From NCBI GenBank assembly GCA_021432635.1, contig MU270021.1, positions 504,594 to 568,593 on the forward strand: a stretch of DNA of 64,000 nucleotides, read 5' to 3'. A program made the translations under genes and the position numbers. Positions 41,578-51,687 of the stretch are shown piece by piece; the first letter of the stretch is position 1, and every line of letters starts with the position of its first letter. This stretch comes from Thozetella sp. PMI_491. Taxonomy: Eukaryota > Ascomycota > Sordariomycetes > Chaetosphaeriales > Chaetosphaeriaceae. Below the pieces are notes generated by a model. The model did no database searches, was not told the DNA's origin, and was given only the letters and a program-made list of their open reading frames with translations.

Positions 41578-44500
41578 CTAAATGTCTATGTCTTTCGCCG
41601 TTTCAAATAGAGCTGGGGGATATAGACCTATAATTGCCACGAGATCGTCGAAGTTCTCAAAGGGGCATCCTTTGCGCGGACTGTAGGGTCTGCCATCCTC
41701 TTCCGTGGCGTCCACCTCCTGCGCAGCTTTGTCCACCAACGCCAGTAGACTGGCACTCCTGAACTCCCCCCTGGCGTTCCAATTACGAATTAAATTGGCC
41801 TGAAGACAGTCAACCAGAAGAGAATGGAATAGGTCTTTGTCGACGGGTAAGGACGACGTCAGGTGAGTTGGTAAGTGCTCATATACACTTGCTAGAGCAT
41901 TCTCTTCCGCCAGAGAAGCCAAGATATTCTGGGGTTGTAAAAGCACAAGCTCCGCAGACGCGTTGTCTCGGATGTCTCCCTTGAATGCTACGTGGTTTTG
42001 AGTTTCGAAATGTACAGTGGCGAGGACACTGGTAACGGCTCCAAGAAGCATTGCTGTGCTGACATCGAATCTAACCATTACCCGATCAGAACTGGGTTGT
42101 ATACCAAATTCAACGTGAGGCAAGCTGTTTTTGTTGGAATCAGTCCATAGTAGTGCTAGAGACTGTTTTCCCCTTAGGCTGGCGCCCGTCTCCACCAGAC
42201 GACTGATTGTATCGTAGAACAGCGAGTTTATCGCAAGGTCATGCTTGCGATATTTAGGGAAAGCATACTGCAGGAGTGAGTCCAGTATTCCGAGGACGGG
42301 GGTCCCAACGCGCACAGGCATGTGTGGTCCTTCATGAGAATAGCACCTAACCCTCATATATTCGGCGGTGGGCTTGACACCACGGTCGAGGAGGTGGTTC
42401 AATAGGAGAAGCTTCCCATTCCACACCTTTTCGGGGAAATGCCACATTACTCCGTGGCATGATTGGGCGAATAGGTAACGCAGGTAATTGTCGGAAACTT
42501 TCATTCCTTCTTGTTCCTCCATTTCGTCGAGACGCCGCATCACAAATGAAAAGTAACCGTGGGCCCCGGCAATGCCTAGGAAATCGGGCAAAAGAGGAGA
42601 GGCCCCCGGAGCCGTGACTGGCTTTAGAAGAAGAGACCATATGGCTTCGCAAGTGCCGAGGAGGCTCTCGGTCTCACTTTCCGATAATTCTGGTGGATGG
42701 TTGGCGACGAGTAGTATTCTGCAGATCATTCTCAAGCTTCTTCGGGCGGCACGAGTCCAATCCGTCGTCCGAGATGTCGCGGTCCAGCTTGTCCAATGCA
42801 CCTCAAGGCTCACACAGCATGCTCGTAGCATACAGAAGACTCGCTCTCTCAATGTTGTGCTATCCATCGCTATAATTTCTTTTCCAAATTCCGTGTCTGT
42901 TAGAAAATCCGCAGCTGTTCGATGGATAAACCCCACTTTGGTGTCTAGCATGGGCCGGAGGACCTCCCACTCGCCACTCCATTGGAGTCTGTCGTGTGTG
43001 TCCCCCTCCACCTGGTCACTGACTTCAACTAGTCCTGCGCAGTGAGATTCGATTTCTTTGCGCATTTCGATGCAGCGTCTCCTCAACTGTTCTGGTGTGC
43101 TAGGCTCATGACGTTCTAGAAAGGCACTCTGGATGGAAGGTTCGGATGCGACTAATAGCTCAAAAATAGAGATCAATCCGTGATTAAATGGAAACCAGAG
43201 ATGCTTGGTCGAAAGTAGAACCAAGGCGAGGTAATGCGCGGCGCTTCGTTCGTAAACCCCTTGGTCGATGTTCGCTCGCCTCCACATGGAACGGTAGAGA
43301 TCATCCAGGCCAGGTGGAAGGCTTTGAATACGCTTCCTGAGAATTTCCCAGGAATCGCGGTTGGAGAAGCCCCTCTGTATACTCTTTAATGCAAGGTGCA
43401 CCCAAAGGAAAACTCCCTCCGCTCTCTTGATGACCTCGGTCACAAGCTCGTCAAATCCGGTTTCAAGAATAGAAGGGTCGTCTTGCGGCCGTGTACCTCG
43501 CAGTTTCTGGAGGAACTCGGTGCTAAAATCACGTATATCGTGCTCTGTGAGATCCTGTAGTCGAAGCCTAGGACGGCAGCCATATCGATCCTGAAATACT
43601 GGCTCCGGTCGACTAGCGATGCAGAATTTGATATTTCCAGGCTTGGAGAGATCGTCAATGAGATCCATTAGCTCGGTTGGGCCGTCCTCGGCGTCGTTCT
43701 CGTCCAAACCATCGAGAAACACGCATATCGGCCCGGGATTGGCGGCGATAACAAGGGCCAAGCAGCGTTTTACCTCCGACTGAGACCAATCTGCAATGGA
43801 GTCTTTTTCGGCAATACCGGGCAGTGCTTGGAAAAGCAAGCCAATCAGGCTAGGCATATTCACCAACAGTTGACGCAGCAGCGCACAAAGAGTTCCACGA
43901 ATGGACTTTGGTATTTGATTACCTGGGCTCCATAGGTAGTATGACAAGACGATGGTGTTGGGTTTGAGGAGTTCCTTGGTCTTCTGGTTGTTGATGATGA
44001 ACTTTATCAGCGTGCTCTTCCCGCTGCCTGCCTTGCCGCTTATCCAGTAAAAGGTTTCGTCGGCACCAAGCCATTCCGAAAAGCTGTCACAATTCCTGAG
44101 ATCGGGGAGGAATATCCAGTTGAACGTGTCCTGGTATGATTCCGCAATCATGCTCTGGCGATGATTCATATCGTTGAACTTCAAACTTTTCAGCACCCTT
44201 TGGCGCACAGCCTCCTGCTCGGTGCTTATACGAAGTTCATGGATGCTCTTTGTCAGATGCTGTTGCGCCCCCCTGACACTCGCGTCGACATGTTGTGTGA
44301 TTGCATCGCGGGTTTTGGATGCTTCGGAGGTGACATGGGACTTCCAGCTATTTCTGGAGCTCCCAGGACGCGTCACGGCATTTTATCGCGATATTTTGTA
44401 AATTGCGCTGTGAAGAATTCTCTACTTTCTTTAGACTCCCGAGGTCCCTGTCCAACGAGGCCGACAAGTCGGAGAGTGACGCGGCTCGGTCGGCCAGTTC

Positions 44501-44614
44501 TGGTTCAACGGACCCACTGGCAGCCGCCCGCTTAGAAAAAGATATGACTTCGCGACTGAAGCTGATGAGCTGCATCAGATTGCAGGCGAGCCCGAGGGCA
44601 CTCAGTGGCTCCAT
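41578..44614 (-). pseudogene. NACHT/STAND NLR-like gene with a frameshift between N-terminal and NACHT parts
   Basis: The N-terminal frame (ATG 44614 to about 44348) starts MEPLSALGLACNLMQLISF, the typical start of the fungal STAND N-terminal helical domain, and ends with CRDASWELQ. The main frame (from about 44376 to 41578, about 930 codons) opens with SWKSHVTSEAS. It carries a NACHT domain: Walker A GKAGSGKSTL at about 44040, the FLDGLDE Walker B, CIASRPE, LTEHDI and EGVFLWVHL. A DUF7791-like helical region (FIHRTAADFL) follows, and no terminal repeat array. The two frames are offset by one and no credible intron joins them, so one indel near 44345-44376 separates them. Without the join, the NACHT frame's first ATG would cut into the linker. 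It is a pseudogene or carries a base error; otherwise it looks intact. Confidence 0.78.
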
Positions 44615-45004
44615 TTCTCAGGAGACTCTATAGTGGCCAGAGAGTAAAGATAGATGCTACTGCGATCGCCTAAGTAGTTGGAGAGCCAAGATAAGGTAAA
44701 CGGTGCGCAATGAAGATGAAATGCTAACCTTCGGCGGGGTTCAGGCAGAGTTCGACCACCTAAGCTGAGAGGCAAAATACCTAACTATCATTGGCCGAAA
44801 CATACATTCGTTGGCTGCCTAACCCAGGGCTCTCTTTGCTGCATTCTATCATTTCACCTACTTTAGTAAACCTCCTCTGTTGGGGTCTTGGCTGCCCTGT
44901 CTCGGCAGCTCAAGCCAGAGGGGATTCACAAATTTAGGTCAAGTGAATCCCGGATAAGTAACCAAACATGCTATATCTTCTAGATTACCATTGAACAGTC
45001 GCCT
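44615..45004. other. Intergenic, no gene seen
   Basis: Promoter and 5' UTR of the NLR-like gene plus the 3' side of the metallopeptidase gene. No further feature is visible. Confidence 0.5.
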
Positions 45005-45943
45005 TTACTCAAGTTTGCTCACGACACCCTCTTTGTCGACGATATAGGCCCATTTCAAGAGTTGCAGCATCAGGCCTAGATACGCCATTTAGTCTAGCAG
45101 CGATTCCAGTCAGAAACAGACTCTTCGAGGGCAAAGCCATAGCTTTCAAGATAGACTGACCTGCATTGCTTCGGCCGAAAAGAATATTTTGGTTTAGATT
45201 CACAAAGCATTGAAACCCATAGCAACCTTCTTGGGGTTCATCCTTTTTCTGGCCGCCTTGGACGGTATGGAACAGCTTGGGGAAAGACGAATCAGTATTG
45301 TAGTTCTTCCTCTGCCATGGGTGTGTACGTTACCTCGTGCAACACAGTATGGCCTAGAGTCAAGGTGGCCTCAATCGGCATCCAGGGAAGTTCGGAAGTC
45401 TTTTCCCATTTCTCAAGCATATCTTTCTGGAAATCGGCTGTGCGGGAGCGTTCGACCCTGGCCTCATCCAAGACCACCCATTGCTCGTCATGCCAAAATG
45501 TAAGTGACGACTTGCACATGTCAATCGCAGTAGCCCTGCCGCCTGGAATTATTTTCGGCGGGGTCTTGCTCGTGTCCTGAACGGTGTATATCATCGTGAT
45601 CGCTTCCGTTGGCCCCCTTTTACTAGCATTATCATCACTGTGGCACTCTTTGAGGTCGTCAACCTCACCCTTCCTCACTGGTATCACTTTCCTGCCTTTG
45701 GATTCCTTCCACGTCAGCGAGGGAGTGGAGGAATCGACTTCGTCCGGTGGGAGCTCTTGGAATCGGTCGGAGTCGGCCGAGCACCAGAATTCCTAGTGGT
45801 GGGCGTTCCGGTTAGTCCTTGGGGACATACATGTCCTTCATCACACAAATAGGACCCACATTTTCAGTCCTCCCAGCCCAAGTCAAAACGCTTTGCAGGG
45901 CCCGCACCCAGTACGTTTCCGGGCTAGCGGGCTTGGCCTGCAT
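45005..45943 (-). CDS. HExxH metallopeptidase-like protein (M35/lysine-specific endopeptidase type)
   Basis: Four proposed exons (about 45860-45943, 45334-45792, about 45161-45275, 45005-45075) give 242 aa. The zinc motif HELFH is created by splicing: exon 2 ends in TLGHTVLHE and exon 3 begins LFHTVQGGQ. The intron (donor GTAACG, acceptor CCCAAG) thus splits HE from LFH. Downstream, GCYGFQCFVNL, the GRSNAG segment and a final LLKWAYIVDKEG helix match the C-terminal architecture of M35-like fungal peptidases. The N-terminal part has no signal peptide in this model, and exon 1 is short, so the true 5' end may lie further upstream (46100 region). Reading without the exon 2-3 intron would give the false motif HEVTY and an early stop. 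Confidence 0.62.
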
Positions 45944-47738
45944 ATTTAGCGTCTATAGTGGGGAGCGGGAGTGTTTTTATCAAAAAAGGTGCGTGGCAGG
46001 ATTGTTCCTCAAAAACAATTGGGCCTGTGCCACCTGGAAAAGCGGATACTGTAGGGGGTAGAGCTTGTAGCTGCTCTGTTCTTGGGCAACCTCCTTGTCG
46101 TCTTCGGCATCTTCATGCTCGACTAGTAAGGGTTTATCCAGGCGCGATAACTTTTTCTTAAATCTTCCATACTGTGGTGCGGATTAACCTTAATGCGACC
46201 CCGGTCATAAGCGTGTTTGTCAACCTTGAGCAGTACATATAAGGGAAGCTGATCGCGGCCCGTCATTTTTAAGCGCGGCCCGTCATTTTTAAGAGCTGAC
46301 CTCCGTAGGTCAGGGTCCCGGATGAGGCTCTGCGAGCCCCGACTGGCCACATCTGTCAGCATAAGTTAATTGCGACCATTACTGGGCTATCATTGTGCTC
46401 GGAGATACCGGGTATGACTGTATGGATTGAAACTTTGATCCCGCCGAGGGAGACAGGCTCTGGTCCTCGGATCTGACGATAAGATAGCATCGATATGTCA
46501 GTGCGCCCCGGGTTTTTTAGTGCTCGCAGCCCAGTTTTTCAGGCTTGCTAAAGATACATTACTTTGCATATAACTTCCGAGACTCCCGTTATATACCGCT
46601 CCGATCGCGAAGCCCGTAGTCTGACGCCAATACAGCCTTGTTGAAGGGTCCCTACAGTTGGTAGACTATATAGAAGTTGATTGGATGGCGGGTCTCGGAC
46701 GGCTGCAAGTTGACGCGAGCTTGCAGCCTTGCAGCCGAACTAGTTGGTCCAACCACGGCCAAAATGTAACTGTTGGTGACGATGTGTGCATCTATTACGA
46801 AGTAGACGTGTCCTGGTATCCGGTCGGACCGAGCGAGTCAGCAAGCGGGTCTTAGAGATGAAGGTTCATGGCTCGGATAAGACCTCGCCCATCGTCATAC
46901 ATGACAAGGATAACAAACGCATCCTAAGTTTGGTTGCTTCGTAGACAATATTATTCATGCAGATGCCATAATTCCACTTTTTGATAAGCTAAAATGTGCT
47001 CGTAGCCGGGACTCTGAGTCCTAACCCGTCTTGCTTTAGGACCAATGTGATCAATATACTCGGGACGATCGGACGCCGCCGATATGGCACCCGCACGGCA
47101 GCTACGAATTTCCAGAGGCGGGCCAGTGAAGGCGTCAGACCTAGCAACGGAAAACCAATCACAGGACCCTAAAATAGCTTATATCTTACGGGGCTAGTTG
47201 TTTGTTGGTAAGATTTACAAGGGGCTAGTTGTTTCTGGTAAGATATTACAAGCCTCTTATCATACTCCTGCGACAAAGAGAAGATAGAAAGGCGTTTAGA
47301 GTGTGGTACGTGTACACCTTCTGTTATCCGATCTAAAGCTAGGGGTAGATGCCTATATATCTTTGCGTATATAAGCGTCGACCGCTGCCCACTGCAGCAA
47401 CTCCAGAGCAGCTTCTAGCAGCTACGCAATCTCGGCACCAGCAATTGCCTCTCCATCTCTTTCTTTTTCTAAGAGCCCAAATCCTATCCATATCTCGCCC
47501 TAGATCTATCCCAGGACCTACACCATCGGCTCGAACCTCAGTTGTTCGACTACTGTCCCTCGCGTCCACCGACCAGTCTAGCGGCACTTTTACACGCTTG
47601 GCCCTTTCGTGCTCGTGTTGCCAGGTCAAAACTCCAGATTACTCCACTTCCCCGAGTAGTAGGTTGCCTTCCGCAGACGCCTGCCTCTGATGGGGTATCG
47701 TGGCTGAACTTTCCATAGCTCCTTCTGCTGCCTACATC
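45944..47738. other. Intergenic with short tandem duplications
   Basis: No intact gene. Two small duplications are visible: a 20-bp perfect pair (46254-46273 and 46274-46293, core CGCGGCCCGTCA) and a 31-bp imperfect pair (47190-47220 and 47221-47252, core GGGGCTAGTTGTTT). A TATATAAG at about 47368 may serve the small cysteine-rich gene. The first 150 bp may include missing 5' exons of the metallopeptidase. Confidence 0.45.
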
Positions 47739-47984
47739 ATGTGCACCCAAATCAGCATCTACTATAAGGGCTGCGGTCACACCGTAGTTGACGTCGCGCC
47801 ATGCGCGGGTCGATTGGCGGGCGGCCTGTGTTCGGGTGTTAAGGACAACACGGATGAAGAAGACGGCAACTGTGGAGGTAAGATGTTCCTCTCAGCCCTG
47901 TGTAATAGTGTAGCCAACTAATACGTCAGATGATTGCTAGTGGACTGCCCGAGAGACTGCAACTCTGACATCGATACTATCTGA
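47739..47984 (+). CDS. Small cysteine-rich protein, two exons
   Basis: Exons 47739-47877 and 47941-47984 sum to 61 codons (60 aa). The ATG lies in ATCATGTG. The intron has donor GTAAGA, a CTAAT branch (ACTAATAC) and acceptor TGCTAG. The protein begins MCTQISIYYKGCGHTVVDVA and ends NCG-VDCPRDCNSDIDTI. Its eight or so cysteines are spaced like the small C-rich fungal proteins that start MCxQ and contain GCGH and paired CxxxC. There is no signal peptide, so a cytosolic zinc-binding role is more likely than a secreted effector role. The family has no described function known to me. Confidence 0.6.
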
Positions 47985-48466
47985 TCCACTACTTGGGGGT
48001 TAGTCATTCAGTAGAGTGAAGCCTTATCATCGGGTCTCAGCTGTATTGCCCAAGTGCTCAAGTCTCCGACCATAGGGGTCTAATCCCAAGCATCGTACAT
48101 AGACAGTATTTTCAAGCACGCAATCTTTCTTTCCAGAACTCCGATGGAATTATGTGACATGGCAAATTTTAGTTAGCCCCACACTCTCGCTTCAATATCT
48201 AGCCGCGGCCACGTATAACGCCCACGAAACTGCCGCCGTATAAGAGAAAATCGGGTTGAGAGATGATCGCCAGTGCTTTCGCTAGGGTGGGTTACGTAGG
48301 CCGCTTCAAGCGATTCGACAAGCGTGGAAACATCCCGGAGACGTCTTTTAAGTCGCCTACCACGCCCTTTGGATCGACTAGGTTCATTTTGCACTGTAGC
48401 TTTAGCACTCGCTGAACTGGGGTTCAAGGGCCCCCTCCTAAAAATGAATAGGCGAGGCTTTGTACT
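47985..48466. other. Region left of the inverted repeat, no supported gene
   Basis: A minus-strand frame at 48173-48481 (about 100 codons, basic, RSKGRGRRLKRRL) runs into the inverted repeat and uses a non-ATG start. It could be the tail of a mobile-element protein, but no domain is recognised. Confidence 0.35.
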
Positions 48467-48622
48467 AACGTAGTCCACCACCTAATTAGACACACCACCT
48501 TGTTAGACACCGGGCCGCACCAGACCGTATCAGGCTGTTACAGCTGACAACTACTTTCTGTGGGTCTGGTGCGGCCCGGTGTCTAACAAGGTGGTGTGTC
48601 TAATTAGGTGGTAGATTACGTT
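48467..48622. repeat. 60-bp near-perfect inverted repeat with 36-bp spacer
   Basis: The left arm (48467-48526) and right arm (48563-48622) are reverse complements with two mismatches, both near the outer ends and of C-to-T/G-to-A type. The arm core runs from CCACCTAATTAGACACACC to GCCGCACCAGACC. The 36-bp loop (48527-48562) contains CAGCTG. The structure would form a long hairpin or cruciform, and may be a MITE or the inverted terminus of a DNA transposon. No transposase ORF is adjacent. Confidence 0.9.
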
Positions 48623-49513
48623 ACGGCTTTGACGCTTACTTAATTAGCATGGGGCCAATTGGGCTAATAGGGCAGAACAGGCTCGACGCTAAGAGTTAGG
48701 CAGTGTTCTAATTATAAAAATACCTACAGTAGGTAAATAGCTCCGTGTCAGACTGCAAAAGCATGCATCACCCCACAATTTCTTACACACCCCGGTTCGA
48801 GCTGCTCGGAGATCGAGCTAGACATCTCTCAACCCCTCTCCTCTCAATCTGGGTTGACCGCAAAACCATCCGTGAGACGGGAGTCGAACTTGGCACTTCT
48901 TGCACATCTCGTGCTTTTAGGGAAGCGGTTTCTTTGTAAGCCAATCGACGAATCGTTCTTTTTAGTCTGAGCAAAGGGGCGCGTGGGATGGGGAGGCGGG
49001 TAGGCTCCCACGTGCGCTTAAACCGGACTCATAGCTGTCAGACGTTGCGTTAACCCCGCAATTGGCTTAAATCTTACACTCCGCCTAGGTCGCAACCCTG
49101 ACCATACTACCTTAGCTATGCTGACGGTACTGGCCATATTTGCTGCGCAACTGGCTCGGAGGCCCGAGACGGATATTTCAAAATGTGTAAGGTGGGGAGA
49201 TGTATGCACTGTCAGGGCTTGCTGATTGGTTGCTTCACAGTCTGTAGGCAAGGCACACTTGACCCCCACTCACGCTGTCACTTAAAGGCTGGCAAAAATT
49301 TGCACCCTCAAGACCCCGCTCTGGGAAGAGAACCATCTTTCGGCATCGTCGTCATTCAGACTCAATATCTCTCGGCCCGATTTTGGCGCTGTCTGTCGCG
49401 GCTGCCGCGCTGCAGTTCGTGGACTTCGCCTGCCACCCGCATAGGGGGAGAGGGAGGATCCCGAATACGTTCAGCAGCCTTCTAGAAGCTTAAAGGGAGG
49501 AAGAATGTAAAGC
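48623..49513. other. Intergenic, no gene seen
   Basis: Short overlapping frames without motifs. A stretch at about 48860-48950 vaguely resembles the 3' half of a tRNA on the minus strand but does not fold; it is listed among rejected items. Confidence 0.45.
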
Positions 49514-50035
49514 TCAGGGAGCGCGTAGTGTGGAGGATGTTTTGGCTTGATCACAGAAAGAGATCGGCCATCTGCAGGTCAGATACATGCAGGACGCGAA
49601 TAGATCGGCAGATATACTCGGTACATTCGTAGAACCTGCTCGGGCGTCATCAAACAAGAACAGGCATATGGGGATACCGCCAGGCGGGCCAGCGTACATC
49701 TGTTTACAGGTCTGGAAGATGGGCAAGAATATGCTACGACGTGCGTCGCACAGCTCCGCGATGCCCTGCTCGGATGAGGCCAGCATATATTCTTCGCACT
49801 TCCAGTGCGGTCCCCATAGAGACATCAACCAGCGGCTGTAAATCTGCGGGTTATTTTTCATCCCGTCCATCTCCCAGAGGCTCTCTGGTATGTCATCGAG
49901 CCCCGTGCAGACCGATGACTGGAATTTGCCGTGGCGGCGAGAAAGATGTAGGTCTTGCTTCTTACTGCCCAAGACCAGGCTGTATACAATGTTGCAAAGC
50001 TCCAAGGCGAGCGCAAGGAAGATTTAGATCATGGC
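49514..50035 (-). pseudogene. Fragment of a fungal DUF7730/F-box-like protein
   Basis: An open minus-strand frame of about 170 codons reads FLALALELCNIVYSLVLG, then CTGLDDIPESLWEMDG, a WGPHWKCEEYM segment and IFQTCKQMYAGPPGG. The opening (LPLE.RN.IYS.VLG) and the TCKQMYAE motif are typical of fungal DUF7730/2EXR-type proteins. The match fades after TCKQMYA, no upstream start or F-box is present, and an in-frame stop lies just before FLALA. It is probably a broken copy. Confidence 0.4.
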
Positions 50036-50842
50036 TCTTGCGAGACGCTCTGGGCGCGGTAGCGTAGCTGCGTGGCGGTCACAGCTTATGGTTCCAGGTG
50101 GCGTGGGAAGAGGCTACAGCCAACGCGAGAAAGTTGCTTCGGTCGAGATCAAAGGAAAAACTCGGCCTGCAGCCCACTAACACCCGGGGGATAACATCCA
50201 CCCGTACTCTACAATCCAGGTGTAATTTTAGGGCTCAACAACCAACTGCTAGCTTTTCCTGGAGTGCTGAGCCACCCCCTTGCAATTTCGCCCCTACCTT
50301 ACCGCCAGGATTGCTTCAGTCGCCCCTCATTCCCATTTCACCACCAAAATCCACCAACAGAATGAGAACACCGGCACGCTCGCAGAGGACCGATGGATTC
50401 CCATCTCCCATAATAATGACAAACGAACATTATTAAAGCGAGCCTTGAGGGCGGGGCGAGGCACAAAGCTAGGGTCAATATGGCCAACGAGGTCGCCTTG
50501 AACTACGGCGTACAAGGAGCTTACGGAGATACCGAGCTACCAGTTATGGGTGGGCAACCTCTTTGGTGGCCTTCCCCTCCGGCCTGCCCTGCTCCCTCCG
50601 GTTCCACCACGAAGACCAACCCACGGTACCAATGGCAAGCGCAACAGCCGCCACAGTCGCGATCCATACATCGCTGCGGATCTGCATCCTCGAGCCACTG
50701 TTTTCGGTCACGTCAACTGCCGATCCGTACCAGACAAGTGTACTACTAAAGAATGACTGAAATGGGCGAGCGGTTAGCTAGTCGCACATCAAAGGGGAGG
50801 ACCTGACCACGAAATGTCCCAAGACCAGTGATCCTCTGCGAC
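50036..50842. other. Intergenic, no gene seen
   Basis: Several overlapping plus-strand frames (50098-50760) contain Pro/Arg-rich, low-complexity translations with no motif. I treat them as chance frames. Confidence 0.45.
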
Positions 50843-51687
50843 TCAGGGAGGGAAATGGTACTGGGAATAATAGACACGAACCATGACCAGGTTTACTGGG
50901 AGATAGAACATAGCAATGGCCGTCGCGATACGCATTGAGCGTGAATCTTTGTAAGTGAGATCGGCCAAGACTGCCATGTCTCTGTTTCCAGCTGCATCTG
51001 CCTGGGCTATCTGTGTGAGCTTTAGGCTTGCGTCGTGTTGTAGCTCTTGGCCGTGAAATGTAAGAATATTGTCGTACTGTCGAGGAGCAAGGTTAGAATT
51101 ACCGCATAGAATTGTTACTGTACGACGAGAGCTAGGCCTATCAAAGCTTACCATCGATTTTAGGTCATCTGCTGTACGGAGAAGCTTGTGCGATGTTTGT
51201 ATATAGTTCTCTACTTCCCGGGAAAGATTACGCAACTCCCCCTGAAAGTCATCGTGATCTTCTAGGCAGAGGCCATACTTCTCTGCTACTGCTAATTCGT
51301 GTTCGGCGATGACCTTGAATGTGGTCCCAGTGCTCATGAGAATGCTTTGAGCATGATGAAGCTTTCCTCTGAGCTGGTGGAGGTTCTGCTCATGCGAGAA
51401 GCTGACTTGGAACTTCTTATACGGATTGGGAGGTGCAATCTGGTGGTTCTGTGCATGGGGGCGGCAGGCGCAACGGTTAAAATCAGGACAGCCAGCGAAG
51501 TTGCCGCAGTACGGCTATAGAAGGAATTGCTCACAAGATTCTTAAACTTTTGAGCAAAAGAGTCAAGATACTCTCTCCAGTTGACAAGACCTGCGCGGAG
51601 ATATCGAATATGTAGGGACATCGCATGGGGTTTTGAGTCTACAGTTAGGTCGAAAGCTTCTGGAGGCTGAATGACAACCCAGGTTGA
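50843..51687 (-). pseudogene. 5'-truncated CorA-like fungal transmembrane protein
   Basis: Three exons (51535 to about 51687, 51152-51448, about 50843-51076) read in one phase: TWVVIQPPEAFDLT, SKPHAMSLHIRYLRAGLVNWREYLD, then FSHEQNLHQLRGKLHHAQ, LSREVENYIQTSHKLL, and YDNILTFHGQELQHDASLKL with TYKDSRSMRIATAIAMFYLPVNLVM. This is the C-terminal half of the fungal CorA-like family, including the long helix and the first membrane helix (RIATAIAMFYLPVNLVM). Introns have canonical GTGAGC and GTAAGC donors. The usual 150-200 residue N-terminal part is missing. Upstream of about 51687 the sequence is instead the coding strand of a P450. The end may lie beyond a further intron (about 50882), giving a different C-terminus. 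Confidence 0.65.

Noticed and set aside
48860-48950. tRNA-like stretch on the minus strand with GTTCGAC T-loop
   Set aside because: The T-stem does not pair (GCCAA against TCCCG) and no matching acceptor 5' strand or anticodon arm is found.
50098-50760. Overlapping Pro/Arg-rich plus-strand frames
   Set aside because: Three mutually overlapping frames without motif or consistent composition.
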